A stretch of DNA of 64,000 nt from Crenalkalicoccus roseus (GCF_004761865.1 NZ_SJDM01000007.1:1-64000), one strand, 5' to 3'; counted from the first letter of the stretch, positions 1-8,536 are shown. Notes: generated by a model from the sequence alone, not told the origin. A program made the numbers and translations.

Positions 1-179
1 CCGCGCCAGTCCTGCTGGCCGAACTGCTGTCCGCCACGCCAGTCCTGCTGGCCAGCTCCGTAGCGGTCCTGACCCCAGCCCATGCCCTGCTGCCCCTGGG
101 CCAGGACGGGCGCCGAGGCCAAGGCGAGACCACCCGCCACCGCCGCCGTGAGCGCGAAGCGCCTCCACATCCGATCCAT
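1..179 (-). CDS. Secreted Gln/Gly-rich repeat protein, N-terminal part only
   Basis: This is the first 59 residues or so of a protein that runs off the left edge. It starts with ATG at 179, behind a good ribosome site (AGGGAGAG). The N-terminus is a clear signal peptide: a basic MDRMWRR, then a hydrophobic Ala/Leu/Val stretch ending VLA before a Gln. The mature part is rich in Gln, Gly and Trp and has a repeating GQQDWR / GQQF unit; the DNA for it repeats 17 bp exactly (4-20 and 37-53). No domain is recognisable in the visible part. The gene lies downstream of the PRC-barrel gene on the same strand, and both encode exported Gln-rich proteins, so a shared envelope or stress role is plausible but is inference. 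An EcfG-type promoter match lies about 100 bases upstream. Confidence 0.72.
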   Translation of the reverse strand, partial: MDRMWRRFALTAAVAGGLALASAPVLAQGQQGMGWGQDRYGAGQQDWRGGQQFGQQDWR

Positions 180-274
180 GTCTCTCTCCCTTTTGCTTGA
201 ACGGGTGTGCCGGATCTACCGCCTGAAGGCGCCACCAAGGTGGCACCCGGCCTGCCACCGGCCCTCAGGCGCAA

Positions 275-306
275 CTGGAACGGAGGCACCCGCGCCTCCG
301 TTCCAG
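275..306 (-). promoter_or_regulatory. Perfect 13-bp inverted repeat with an EcfG-like promoter match
   Basis: Arms CTGGAACGGAGGC (275-287) and GCCTCCGTTCCAG (294-306) flank a 6-base loop. The repeat lies just past the stop of the PRC-barrel gene, where a hairpin terminator would sit, but there is no T tract. Read on the minus strand it also contains GGAAC, 17 bases, CGTT, which matches the alphaproteobacterial general-stress sigma (EcfG) consensus GGAAC-N16-17-CGTT. It points at the secreted-protein gene that starts at 179. Because of the symmetry the same match exists on the plus strand. It may be a terminator, a promoter, or both. Confidence 0.5.
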
Positions 307-320
307 GCTGTGTCAGCCGT

Positions 321-1517
321 CTAGCGGGCGAGCCTGACTTCGCCCCACCCCTGCTGGCGCCCCACATCGGCCACGCGGTCACGCTCGAAACGCGGCTGCT
401 GCTCGAGCTGCTCCCGCGTCATGTTCAGCCGCGCCCTCTCGCCAGGCCGGGTGAACTCGATGCTCTCGATCGGCACCACCGCCTGGCGGGAGCCGATGCC
501 GAGGAAGCCGCCCCACTCGACCACCGCGGCCCGCACATTGCCCTGCTGGTCTATGAGGAGGTTCTCGACCTCACCCGTGTTCTGCCCGTCGGCGCCGACG
601 AGGTTGGTCCCGATCAGGTCCCGCACGCTTGCGAGGGGCACGCCGGTGGCGGTTCCGGCCTGGGCCGGGCGCGGCTCGGCCGTCGCGCCGGCCGCCGCGT
701 CCTGCTGACGGACCTGGGCTTGGCCTTCGCGCTGCACCTGCACCTGAGCCTGACCCTCACGCTGCACCTGCACCTGGGGCTGGCCCTCGCGCTGCACCTG
801 CACCTGGGGTGGCGCCTGCTGCACCTGCACCTGCGGCTCCGGCTGCCGCACCGTCACCTGGGGTTCAGGCTGCCGCACCGTCACCTGCGGCTGCGGCTGG
901 GTCACCGTCACCTGGGGCTGCGGCTGCTGGACGGTGATCTGCGGCTGCGGCTGCTGGACGGTGATCTGCGCGCCCGCCTGCTGCTGGCCAGCTTGGCCCG
1001 CCTGCTGCTGGCCAGGGGCCTGCGCCATCTGCTGCTGCAGCCGTGCGATCGCGTCTGCCGCACCGCCAAGCCGCTCGGCCATCTGCTGCGGCTGCGCCTG
1101 GGCCTGCTGCGACGCCTCCCGCGCCTCGTTCACCTGCCGCCGGGCGTCCTGATAGGCCTGCTGCTGCTGCATCTGCTGCGGCACGCGCTCGAGCGCCTGC
1201 TGCGCCTGGGTAAGGGCCTGGCGCGCCGTCTCCATGCCCTGCTGCGCCTGGCCTGCCTGCTGCTGGCCTGCCGCCTGCTGCTGGCCCGAAAGCTGCTGCT
1301 GGGCCTGGCGGAGCTGCTGCTCGGCCTGGCGGAGCGCCTGCGCCGCCTGCTGCTGGCCCTGCTGCGCCTGGCCCGCCTGCTGCCCCGCCTGCGGCGGCTG
1401 CGCCTGGCCCTGCGGCGCCGTCTGCGCCATCACGGCGCCACCGTAGCCGAACATCACCGCCGCGGCGGTTGCGAGCAGCCACGCCCTGGTCAGGCCCGGC
1501 CTGTTGCCTTCGGTCAT
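321..1517 (-). CDS. Exported Gln-rich protein with C-terminal PRC-barrel domain
   Basis: Residues 1-31 are a signal peptide ending VMA before Gln. Residues about 35-180 are Gln/Ala-rich with coiled-coil character. Residues about 180-270 are a tandem low-complexity array of QPQPQ(V/I)TV, then QPEPQVTV, then VQVQREGQ units (DNA about 705-970). The last 100 residues or so form a PRC-barrel domain, recognisable from SVRDLIGTNLVGADGQNTGE followed by NLLIDQQGNVRAAVVEWGG. PRC-barrels are small beta-barrels found in RNA-processing, photosynthetic and envelope or stress proteins; the role here is unknown. I chose the ATG at 1517 over the one at 1565 because AGGGAG lies 8 bases before it and it opens directly onto the signal peptide. 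The repeat array is likely to vary in length between strains. Confidence 0.8.
   Translation of the reverse strand: MTEGNRPGLTRAWLLATAAAVMFGYGGAVMAQTAPQGQAQPPQAGQQAGQAQQGQQQAAQALRQAEQQLRQAQQQLSGQQQAAGQQQAGQAQQGMETARQALTQAQQALERVPQQMQQQQAYQDARRQVNEAREASQQAQAQPQQMAERLGGAADAIARLQQQMAQAPGQQQAGQAGQQQAGAQITVQQPQPQITVQQPQPQVTVTQPQPQVTVRQPEPQVTVRQPEPQVQVQQAPPQVQVQREGQPQVQVQREGQAQVQVQREGQAQVRQQDAAAGATAEPRPAQAGTATGVPLASVRDLIGTNLVGADGQNTGEVENLLIDQQGNVRAAVVEWGGFLGIGSRQAVVPIESIEFTRPGERARLNMTREQLEQQPRFERDRVADVGRQQGWGEVRLAR
705..970 (-). repeat. In-gene tandem repeats coding QPQPQVTV / VQVQREGQ units
   Basis: Successive degenerate 24-27 base units inside the PRC-barrel gene encode alternating Pro/Gln and Val/Thr strands. 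Seen 5' to 3' on the coding strand: two ITV units, VTV units, two QPEP units, then three QREGQ units with nearly identical DNA (about 718-805). Such arrays change copy number by slippage. Confidence 0.8.
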
Positions 1518-1767
1518 CACGGTCTCCCTTTCTTGCCTTGCCGCCATGCGGCCTGCGCAAAGCAACGCATGACGGACGGGGAGTTGCCCGTGAAAGGTTC
1601 AAGGCACAGGCGCGGAGAAGACGCCGCCCGCTGGTCTGTGCGCCGATCCGAACCGGTTCCGCCTCGTATCTCCACGCGACCGATGCCGTTTCGGAGGAGC
1701 GGGCGACCGGCTTCTAGCCCCCGGGTCGGGCGGCGCGCGGCCGGCTTCGGGCACCGCGATGGAAGGC

Positions 1768-3111
1768 TCAGCCGCCGGCGCCGGCCAGCGCCGCCTCCAC
1801 CGCGTCCCCGAAACGCTCCGCGATCATGTCCACCTGCGCCGCCGTCACGATGTAGGGCGGGGCGAGGATCACATGGTCGCCATGGCGGCCGTCGATCGTG
1901 CCGCCCATGGGATAGCAGGCGAGGCCGCGGCGGAATGCTTCCTGCTTCACCCGCTCGTTCAGCTTGAGGGCGGGGTCGAACGCCTGCTTCGTCGCCCGGT
2001 CCCGCACCAGCTCCACCGCCCAGAACAGGCCGCGGCCGCGGATGTCGCCGACATGGCGGTGGTTGCCGAGGCGCTCCGTCAGCCGCTCCTCCAGCCGCCG
2101 CCCCATGACGCGGACGTTCTCGAGCAGGTTTTCCTCCCGGATCACCTCCTGCACCGCGACGGCGGCGGCGCAGGCGATGGGGTGGGCCTGGTAGGTGTGG
2201 CCGTGCATGAAGGCGCCGCTGCCGCCGGCCAGACCCTCGATGACCCGCCCGCTCACCAGGATGCCGCCGATCGGCTGGTAGCCGCCGCCCAGCCCCTTCG
2301 CCACCACCTGGATGTCGGGCGCGATGCCCTCCTGCTCCCAGGCGTGCATGGTGCCGCAGCGGCCCATGCCGCTCATCACCTCGTCGAGGATCAGCAGCGC
2401 ACCGTGGCGGTCGCAGATCTCGCGCACCGCGCGGAAATAGCCGGGCAGGGCGGCGACGCAGCCGAGGGTCGCGCCCACCACCGTCTCGGCGATGAAGGCG
2501 ATGACGGTGTCGGGGCCGAGCCGCTGGAACTCCGCCTCCAGCTCCCCGGCGAGCCGCGCCACGTACTCCGCCTCGGTCTCGCCCTCGCGGCGGTCGCGAT
2601 AGGCGTAGCAGGGGGAGACATGGCTGAAGGCCGGCGACAGCAGCGGCTGGTAGGGCGCGCGCCGCATCGCGTTGCCGCCGGCCGCGAGTGCCCCGAGCGT
2701 GTTGCCGTGATAGCTCTGCCGCCGCGCGATGAAGCGGGTGCGCTGCGGCTGGCCGATCTCCAGGAAGTACTGGCGCGCCATCTTCAGCGCCGCCTCGTTA
2801 CCCTCGCTGCCGGAGGAGCAGAAATAGGCGTGCGTCAGCCCGCCCGGCGCGTCGCCCACCAGCAGGTCGGCCAGACGCTCCGCGCTTTCGCAGGAAAAGA
2901 GCGCGGTATGGGCATAGGCGAGCCTGTCGATCTGCGCCTTCAGCGCCGCGTTCACCTTGGGATGCGCGTGGCCGAGGCAGGCCACCGCGGCGCCGCCCGA
3001 GCCGTCTATCACCGCATGCCCGTCGCGGTCGTGGAGCCAGATGCCCTCGCCGCGCACGGCGACGGGCGGATCGGCGCGCAGGCTGCGGTGGACGAGGCGG
3101 CTGGCGGTCAC
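1768..3111 (-). CDS. PLP-dependent class III aminotransferase (aspartate aminotransferase family)
   Basis: A 447-residue fold-type I aminotransferase of the class III (ornithine / omega-amino acid) type. It transfers an amino group from an omega-amino acid or amine to a keto acid in the cytoplasm. Visible family marks are SGSEGNEAALKMARQ around residue 100, SYHGNT near 134, LILDEVMSGMGR near 240 (the Asp that contacts the PLP ring nitrogen), and AKGLGGGYQPIG with the PLP lysine at Lys272. It starts with GTG at 3111, supported by GGGAGGA just upstream; the overlapping ATG runs into a stop at once. The substrate cannot be told from sequence. The downstream neighbour is a frameshifted DUF4336 gene. 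Confidence 0.88.
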   Translation of the reverse strand: MTASRLVHRSLRADPPVAVRGEGIWLHDRDGHAVIDGSGGAAVACLGHAHPKVNAALKAQIDRLAYAHTALFSCESAERLADLLVGDAPGGLTHAYFCSSGSEGNEAALKMARQYFLEIGQPQRTRFIARRQSYHGNTLGALAAGGNAMRRAPYQPLLSPAFSHVSPCYAYRDRREGETEAEYVARLAGELEAEFQRLGPDTVIAFIAETVVGATLGCVAALPGYFRAVREICDRHGALLILDEVMSGMGRCGTMHAWEQEGIAPDIQVVAKGLGGGYQPIGGILVSGRVIEGLAGGSGAFMHGHTYQAHPIACAAAVAVQEVIREENLLENVRVMGRRLEERLTERLGNHRHVGDIRGRGLFWAVELVRDRATKQAFDPALKLNERVKQEAFRRGLACYPMGGTIDGRHGDHVILAPPYIVTAAQVDMIAERFGDAVEAALAGAGG

Positions 3112-3180
3112 GGCATCCTCCCGGAACGGTTTCGGCAGGCGCGCAGGGTTCCATGCCGCGCCGCCCGCGGCAATGCGGGA

Positions 3181-3911
3181 TCAGCCGAGCAGCCAGCCGA
3201 GCGCCCGCCGCAGCCGCGCCGCCCCGTCCTCGGCGAAGAAGGCGCCATGCGCGAAGATCACGCGCGCGGGGCCGAGCGCCAGCAGCCGCTCCGCCGCGGC
3301 GCGGTTCTCCTCCCGCCGGCGGTTGAGCAGCAGGCGCAGATGCGCGGGCGTGTCGCCCCCCGACGCCGCGCCCACCATGCGCGCGAGCAGCCCGGTGCCG
3401 AGGGGCAGGCGCGAGACCTCCATCGCCTGCACCAGATCGGTCAGCACCAGGCTGCGGCTCGCATGGTGGAAGAAGGCGATCTCGGCGAAGCCCGGGCCGC
3501 CGAACGCCACCTGCTCGATCTCGCCGGCCCAGGGCGGAGGCGGGAGGCCGGCAGTTCGCCCGCCGCGCGCAGCTCCGTGCCCTGGTCGCGGGCGCGGCCC
3601 ATCACGCCGGGCGCGGCCCAGAGCGACGCCTCGGGAAAGGCCTTCTGCCAGGGCGAGAGGTGCGTCCAGTGCGCGGTGTTCGGCGCCACCAGATGCGCGA
3701 TGGGCCCGAGCTCGGTCAGTGCGGCGGCGAGCCTCGGCGTGTGCCGCGTCGGCGAGTGCAGCCAGAGCCCGCCGCCGGCCAGGCGCAGCACCGTCATGCG
3801 CACCGGCAGGCGGAGGCCGAGCACGCGCTGCGGCCCGCTGTCCACCACCCAGACCTCCTCCGCCACCCGCTTCGGGGTGTCGAGCGGGGGGTAGCTCGCC
3901 TCCTGGGCCAT
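3181..3911 (-). pseudogene. DUF4336 family protein, frameshifted
   Basis: Two overlapping reading frames together make one DUF4336-like protein, a metallo-beta-lactamase-fold relative. The first part (from 3911) contains TPKRVAEEVWVVDSGP and HLVAPNTAHWTH. The second part (to 3181) contains FAEIAFFHHASRSLVLTDL and ARVIFAHGAFF. The frame changes between about 3540 and 3590, where the first frame reads GELPASRLRPGP and the other reads GLPPPPPWAGEIEQ; one missing base (or two extra) explains it. The remaining sequence shows no other decay, so a recent mutation or an assembly error are equally possible. If intact it would be a cytoplasmic protein of about 240 residues of unknown function. Confidence 0.75.
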
Positions 3912-4026
3912 CTGCCGCCTCCGATGCGCGAACTTGGCCTGCCAGCGCCGGCGGCCGCGGCCGGTTCCGGGGCGGTAAGGCCGTTCCGCCCGACCGGGGC
4001 GGTGGCGGGCCCGCGGCGCGCCCCGC

Positions 4027-5055
4027 CTACTCCGCGGCGCGGACCGGCGCCGGCGTATCCTCCGGCTCCAGGGCGGCGATGCGCGCCCCGGCGGCGGCGA
4101 TCCTCTGCGCCGTGATCTCGATCTGGTGCAGGTCGGCCTGCGCCTCGGCGAAGTGGCGCTTCAGGTTGGCCACCCGCCGGTCCAGCCGCTCCGTCTCCTC
4201 CGCCAGCCGGGCGAGCTCCCCGCGCAGCCGCCGCGCCTCGGCGCGCAGCCGCACGTCGTGCAGCAGGGCACGCATGGTGCCGAGTACCGCCCACATGGTG
4301 CCGGGCGAGACGAGATAGACGCCGCGCCGCGCCGCCTCGGCCACCAGCGCCGGGTGATGGGTGGCGAGGTCGGCGTGCAGCGCCTCGGAGGGAAGGAAGA
4401 TCAGCGCCCCCTCCGCCGTCTCGCCCGGGCGGATGTACTTCCCGGCCACGTCCTCGACATGGCGGCGGATGTCGGCGGCGAGGCGGCGCTGCGCGGCGAG
4501 GCGGGCGGCCTCGTCCGCCGCCTCGCGCCAGGCGCGCCAGGCCTCGAGCGGGAATTTGCTGTCCACGGCGATGGGGCCGGGCGGGAAGGGCAGGCGGATC
4601 AGCGCGTCGCAGCGCGTGCCGTTGGCGAGGGTGTGCTGCCAGGCCCAGCTTCCCGCCGGCAGGCGGTCGGCCAGCATCTCGCGCAGCGCCACCTCGCCGA
4701 AGGCGCCGCGCGCCTGCTTGTTGCCGAGGAGGGAGGCGAGGGAGGTCACCTGCGTCCCCAGCGCCTCCAGCCTGGTGCGGGCGGCGTCTATCACCGCCAG
4801 GCGCTCGTGGATGCGGCGCGCGCTGTCCTGGGCGCGCTCGGCGCTGTCGGCGAGGGCGCGGGACAGGCGCTCGTTCTGCGCCGCCACCGCGGCGTCGAGC
4901 CGGTCGGAGAGCGCGTCCATGCGCTCGGCGAGCAGCGAGGCCGTCTCGGCCCCGGCGCGGGGACCGCGCAGGGCGAGGACGAGCGCGCCCACCAGCAGCC
5001 CGCCGGCGAGCGCGGCGGCGAGCGGCACCAAGAGCGGCAGCAGCGAGTCGGTCAA
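4027..5055 (-). CDS. rmuC: DNA recombination protein RmuC
   Basis: 342 residues, shorter than E. coli RmuC (about 475) but typical of the alphaproteobacterial form. RmuC is a nuclease-fold protein that limits inversion of short inverted repeats. The N-terminus has one membrane segment (residues about 5-28), then a long coiled coil (about 40-110), then the RmuC core with GNKQARGAFGEVALREMLAD, PIAVDSKFPLEAW, YIRPGETAEGALIFLPSE and YLVSPGTMWAVLGTM, and a second coiled coil near the end. The start is TTG at 5055, supported by GGAGAGG just upstream; the next in-frame Met would remove the membrane anchor. Confidence 0.93.
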   Translation of the reverse strand: MTDSLLPLLVPLAAALAGGLLVGALVLALRGPRAGAETASLLAERMDALSDRLDAAVAAQNERLSRALADSAERAQDSARRIHERLAVIDAARTRLEALGTQVTSLASLLGNKQARGAFGEVALREMLADRLPAGSWAWQHTLANGTRCDALIRLPFPPGPIAVDSKFPLEAWRAWREAADEAARLAAQRRLAADIRRHVEDVAGKYIRPGETAEGALIFLPSEALHADLATHHPALVAEAARRGVYLVSPGTMWAVLGTMRALLHDVRLRAEARRLRGELARLAEETERLDRRVANLKRHFAEAQADLHQIEITAQRIAAAGARIAALEPEDTPAPVRAAE

Positions 5056-5149
5056 GCGCCTCTCCGCAACGGGATCCCGGCACCGCGCGATTCGGGCCGG
5101 CCCGCGAGACTACCGCGTGATCCCCCCATGTGGGCCACGCTTCCGCGGA

Positions 5150-5749
5150 TCAGGCCCGACGCCCTCCCCTCCAGACCTTCCAGGCGATCAGGCTGAGCAC
5201 CACGGCCGTGACGGCGAGGCCGACCGGCCCGGCCCAGTGCTCCACCTTGTGGAATTGCTCCCCGAGCAGGTAGCCGGCGAGCGCCAGCCCCCCGGTCCAG
5301 ATCGAGGTGCCGAGCGCGGTCCAGAGGTAGAAGACGCGGCGCGGCAGCTCCACGAGACCCGCCGGGATGGAGACGGCGGTGCGCACTCCCGGCATGCAGC
5401 GCGCGATGAACACGGCGAAGGGGCCGTTGCGGCGCATCGTCGCCTCGGCCTGTGCCACCTTCCCCTCGGTCAGGCCGATCCACCGCCCGTGGCGCTTGAG
5501 GATGGCGCGGGTGCGGGCTGTGCCGTAGGCGCGCGCCAGCTCGAACCACACCGCATTGCCGGTGACCGAGCCCGCGATGCCGGCGAGGACCACGCCGAGG
5601 ATCGGCATCTTGCCCTGGGCGGCGGCGAAGCCGGCGAGCGGCATGATCGCCTCGGACGGCATGGGCGGGAACAGGTTCTCCGCCACCATCAGCAGGAACA
5701 CGCCGACCAGCCCGCCGGCGGCGATCAGGTCGGTCGCCCATTCCACCAT
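5150..5749 (-). CDS. DedA family inner-membrane protein
   Basis: 199 residues with four to five hydrophobic segments. The DedA/VTT pattern is visible: ENLFPPMPSEAIMPLAGF at residues about 24-41, the motif FIARCMPGVRTAVSIPAG around 113-130, and a conserved Gly-rich segment in between. DedA proteins act as undecaprenyl-phosphate or phospholipid flippases and affect membrane potential and antimicrobial-peptide resistance. It lies 24 bases downstream of the GT39-type glycosyltransferase on the same strand. Coupling of a lipid-phosphate-using glycosyltransferase to a possible polyprenyl-phosphate flippase is functionally sensible, but is inference. Confidence 0.9.
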   Translation of the reverse strand: MVEWATDLIAAGGLVGVFLLMVAENLFPPMPSEAIMPLAGFAAAQGKMPILGVVLAGIAGSVTGNAVWFELARAYGTARTRAILKRHGRWIGLTEGKVAQAEATMRRNGPFAVFIARCMPGVRTAVSIPAGLVELPRRVFYLWTALGTSIWTGGLALAGYLLGEQFHKVEHWAGPVGLAVTAVVLSLIAWKVWRGGRRA

Positions 5750-5773
5750 CCGATCCGCTCCCGCTTGCGCCGC

Positions 5774-7465
5774 TCAGCCCGGCGTCCTGTAGAGGACAAG
5801 CGTGACCCAGCGGCCACGCGAGTAGTTGAACCCCGCCACGGTGCCGATCTCCTCCGGGGCGAGGCCGCGCGCCGCGGCCTCCCGCCGGAAGTCGGCCTCC
5901 GCCCGGTCGCCCACCGCGGCGACGCGGCCGGGCGCGGCGGCGAGGAAACGCGCGGCGTCGGCGCCGGTGCGCAGCAGCGCCACCTCGCCCCCCACCGCGA
6001 ACAGCACCGAGGGTTCGTGATGGCCGGTGATGCCGAACTCCGCCGCGGCGAGGCCCGGCGCCCGCGCCTCCAGCGTCGCGGCGAGGCGCGGGGCGATCCA
6101 GAACGGGTCGAGGCGCGGCGCCACCCCCTCCAGCACCGTGGCGTAGAGCGGCGCCGCCAGCAGCGCCCCGAGCAGCCCGGCCCGGCCCCAGGCGCCGGCG
6201 CGCGCGGCGCGCAGCACCACCAGCACCAGCAGCGCGGCGAGGGGGATCGCCAGCAGGGCCGCCGTCGGCAGGTCGCGGCTGAGATAGAGGGGCAACGCCA
6301 GCGCCAGCAGGGCCAGCCCCGCCGCCACCCCGGCCAGCGCCACGACCGCCACCGCCCGCCACCAGCGGCGCGGCATGGACCGCAGCGGGTCCAGCGCCCA
6401 GGCGGCGCCGAGCAGCATCAGCGCCGGGAGCATCGGCAGGGTGTAGTGGGGCAGCTTGGTCTGCACCGCCTCGAACACCAGCCAGGAGGGCACGATCCAG
6501 GCCAGAAGGAAGCGCGTCGACGGGCGCATCCGGTCCCGCCAGGCGGCGGGCAGGGCCAGCAGCACGATCCAGGCGGCGGGGAAGGCGGCGATCGGGAAGG
6601 TGAGCAGGTAGTAGCCCGGCGGGCCCCAGTGGCTCTCCTCGCCCGAGCCGACCTTGGCGAGCATGTCGCCGCCCACCGCCTCGGCGAAGAAGCGCCCCTC
6701 GGTCGCGAGGCCGATGGCGACGAACCACGGCGCGGCGGCGGCGAGCATCAGCGGCAGCCCCCAGGCCGGGCGCAGCGCCCGCAGCCAGGGGGCGCGGCCG
6801 CGATCGGCCACCGCCAGCGTCACGGCGGCGAGCAGCGCCACCATCGGCCCGATCGGCCCCTTGAGCAGCACGGAGAGGCCGAGCACCAGCCAGAACGCCG
6901 CCGCCTGCCGCGCCGTGAGCGCCTCGGGGCGCAGATAGGCGAGGCCGAACAGGCCCATGGCGGCGACGACGCTCGCCAGCAGCGCCGCGTCGGTCTTGGC
7001 GATGTGCGCCTCCGCCACCAGCACGAGCGAGGAGGCGAGCATCGCCGCCCCCAGCAGCGCCGCCCGCCGCCCGACCAGGGCGCGGCCGAAATGGAAGGTG
7101 GCGAGCACGGCGAGCAGCGCGCCGCCGAGGCTTGGCAGGCGATAGACCCAGATGTCGGCCCGGTCGCCGAGCCCCGTCGCCTCCGCCGCGTGGACCGAGG
7201 CGGCCTGCAGCCAGTGGATGCCGGCGGGCTTCTTGTTCCGCTCCTCCTGCCCGAAGCGGATGCGGACATAGTCGCCGCTCTCCACCATCTGGCGGCTGGC
7301 CTGGGCGAAGCGGGCCTCGTCGCGGTCGGTGGCGGGCAGGGTGAAGAAGCCCGGCAGCCAGAGCAGCAGGCAGAGCAGCGCCAGCGCCAGCCGGGGCCGG
7401 CGCAGCAGCGGCTCGGGCACGGTGCCGAGCGAGCGGTCCGGGCCGGCGGGCGGGGCGATGTGCAT
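5774..7465 (-). CDS. Glycosyltransferase family 39 (ArnT/PMT-like) membrane protein
   Basis: 563 residues. An N-terminal PMT domain carries about ten or more transmembrane segments. The first periplasmic loop has the family's acidic motif within TLPATDRDEARFAQASRQM (residues about 45-63), and NKKPAGIHWLQ follows. Enzymes of this family transfer a sugar from a polyprenyl-phosphate donor to lipid A, protein or another acceptor on the periplasmic face; ArnT adds aminoarabinose. Which acceptor is used here cannot be told. It is followed by the DedA gene and preceded by the FkbM methyltransferase, a small cell-surface cluster. Confidence 0.87.
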   Translation of the reverse strand: MHIAPPAGPDRSLGTVPEPLLRRPRLALALLCLLLWLPGFFTLPATDRDEARFAQASRQMVESGDYVRIRFGQEERNKKPAGIHWLQAASVHAAEATGLGDRADIWVYRLPSLGGALLAVLATFHFGRALVGRRAALLGAAMLASSLVLVAEAHIAKTDAALLASVVAAMGLFGLAYLRPEALTARQAAAFWLVLGLSVLLKGPIGPMVALLAAVTLAVADRGRAPWLRALRPAWGLPLMLAAAAPWFVAIGLATEGRFFAEAVGGDMLAKVGSGEESHWGPPGYYLLTFPIAAFPAAWIVLLALPAAWRDRMRPSTRFLLAWIVPSWLVFEAVQTKLPHYTLPMLPALMLLGAAWALDPLRSMPRRWWRAVAVVALAGVAAGLALLALALPLYLSRDLPTAALLAIPLAALLVLVVLRAARAGAWGRAGLLGALLAAPLYATVLEGVAPRLDPFWIAPRLAATLEARAPGLAAAEFGITGHHEPSVLFAVGGEVALLRTGADAARFLAAAPGRVAAVGDRAEADFRREAAARGLAPEEIGTVAGFNYSRGRWVTLVLYRTPG

Positions 7466-7541
7466 GGGGAGGGCGGACTAGCACGGGCCATGCCCGGCGG
7501 CCATCATGCCTGGAGCGGATCGCGGAGGGCCGGCAACGGCC

Positions 7542-7586
7542 GGAAGCGTGGCGCCGCCCCGCGGACGACGGGGCGGCGCCGCTTCC
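7542..7586 (-). terminator. GC hairpin after the FkbM gene
   Basis: A perfect 12-bp stem GGCGCCGCCCCG / CGGGGCGGCGCC with a 7-base loop (7550-7580). It is extended by GGAAGC / GCTTCC across a two-base bulge. It lies 27 bases past the stop of the methyltransferase gene, with no T tract, which is common for terminators in such GC-rich genomes. Confidence 0.55.
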
Positions 7587-7612
7587 GCGAGCACAGCCGG
7601 GTGGAAACGGCT

Positions 7613-8536
7613 CTAACGCGGCGCCTCGCGCGCGAGGTAGAGCGTCGCCTCCCCGCCCGCGAGCAGGGCCGCCGCCTCGCAGGGGCGGGCGATGCCGTCA
7701 TGGTCCAGGCGGCGCAGCGGGAAGCGGCGCGCCAGCGCCTCGAGCCAGGCCGCCGGGGCGCGGCAGCGCGCCGGATCGAAGCCGAGCAGCAGGCGCAGCC
7801 CCGGCCGTGCCGCGAGCATCCCCTGCATGCCCGCCCAGGCGGCTTCCTCCCCCCCGTTCAGGTCCAGCCTGACCAGATCGGCCCCGCCGGGCAGCAGCGC
7901 ATCGAGGGTGGTGGCGGGAACCTCCTGCGTCGCCTCGCCCGCCGCCTCCTCGGCCACCACCCGCCCGCCCGCCGGCGCGTCGGGCGGCACCGCGAACAGG
8001 GCGCGCCCCGCCCCGCCGGGACCGACCAGCGCCGCCTGATGGCGCTCCGTCCGGCCCTCGAAGCCGTTGAGGCGCAGGTTGCGCGGCAGCAGGGTGGCGA
8101 GGCGCGGATGCGGCTCCACCGCCACCACCCGCCCCGTCGGCCCGACCAGGTCGGCGGCGAGCAGCGTGAAGTAGCCATAGGCCGCGCCGCCATCCACCAC
8201 CGTCTCGCCGGGGCGGATGTTGCGGGCGAGGAAGGCGGTGACCCACCACTTCCAGAAGCCGTCGAGCGCCAGATGCGGCGCCAGCGCGGCATCCCCGGCG
8301 TCCAGCAGCATCTTGTAGCGGCCGAGCGCGCGGCAGAGCAGGGTGCCGCCGGCCATGGGCAGGGCCGTCGCCAGGGCGCGGACCGCGGCCTGGACCTCCG
8401 CCTCCGGTCCCGGCTCGCGCAGCCGCCGCAGCGGCAGGAGCGGCAGGCGCCGCTCGCCGAAGCCGGCCAGGCGGGCGCGCCATGCGGCGGGGCGGGGCAG
8501 CGCCGCGGCGGCGGGATCAGGGCTGTCGGGCGGCAC
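7613..8536 (-). CDS. FkbM family SAM-dependent methyltransferase
   Basis: 307 residues from a GTG at 8536. I preferred it to the upstream ATG (8566) because GGGAGAG sits 5 bases before the GTG. The SAM-binding part shows IRPGETVVDGGAAYGYFTLL (motif I), VGPTGRVVAVEPHPRLATLL (motif II) and, further on, the FkbM-typical LVRLDLNGGEEAAWAGM. FkbM-family enzymes methylate hydroxyls of sugars, polyketides and surface polysaccharides. The neighbouring GT39-type enzyme suggests a cell-surface glycan as substrate, which is inference. Confidence 0.85.
   Translation of the reverse strand: MPPDSPDPAAAALPRPAAWRARLAGFGERRLPLLPLRRLREPGPEAEVQAAVRALATALPMAGGTLLCRALGRYKMLLDAGDAALAPHLALDGFWKWWVTAFLARNIRPGETVVDGGAAYGYFTLLAADLVGPTGRVVAVEPHPRLATLLPRNLRLNGFEGRTERHQAALVGPGGAGRALFAVPPDAPAGGRVVAEEAAGEATQEVPATTLDALLPGGADLVRLDLNGGEEAAWAGMQGMLAARPGLRLLLGFDPARCRAPAAWLEALARRFPLRRLDHDGIARPCEAAALLAGGEATLYLAREAPR

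Noticed and set aside
1518-1660. EcfG-type promoter before the PRC-barrel gene (TGAAC ... CGTC)
   Set aside because: The first element is TGAAC rather than GGAAC, the second CGTC rather than CGTT, and the spacing is 18; too many departures.
207-1967. Long open frame opposite the PRC-barrel gene
   Set aside because: It is the antisense of the repeat-rich gene. Its Leu/His/Arg composition mirrors Gln/Val codons, and it runs into a further gene without domain sense.
3181-3510. Separate small gene of 109 codons
   Set aside because: Its sequence continues the conserved protein begun in the neighbouring frame, so it is the second half of the frameshifted DUF4336 gene.
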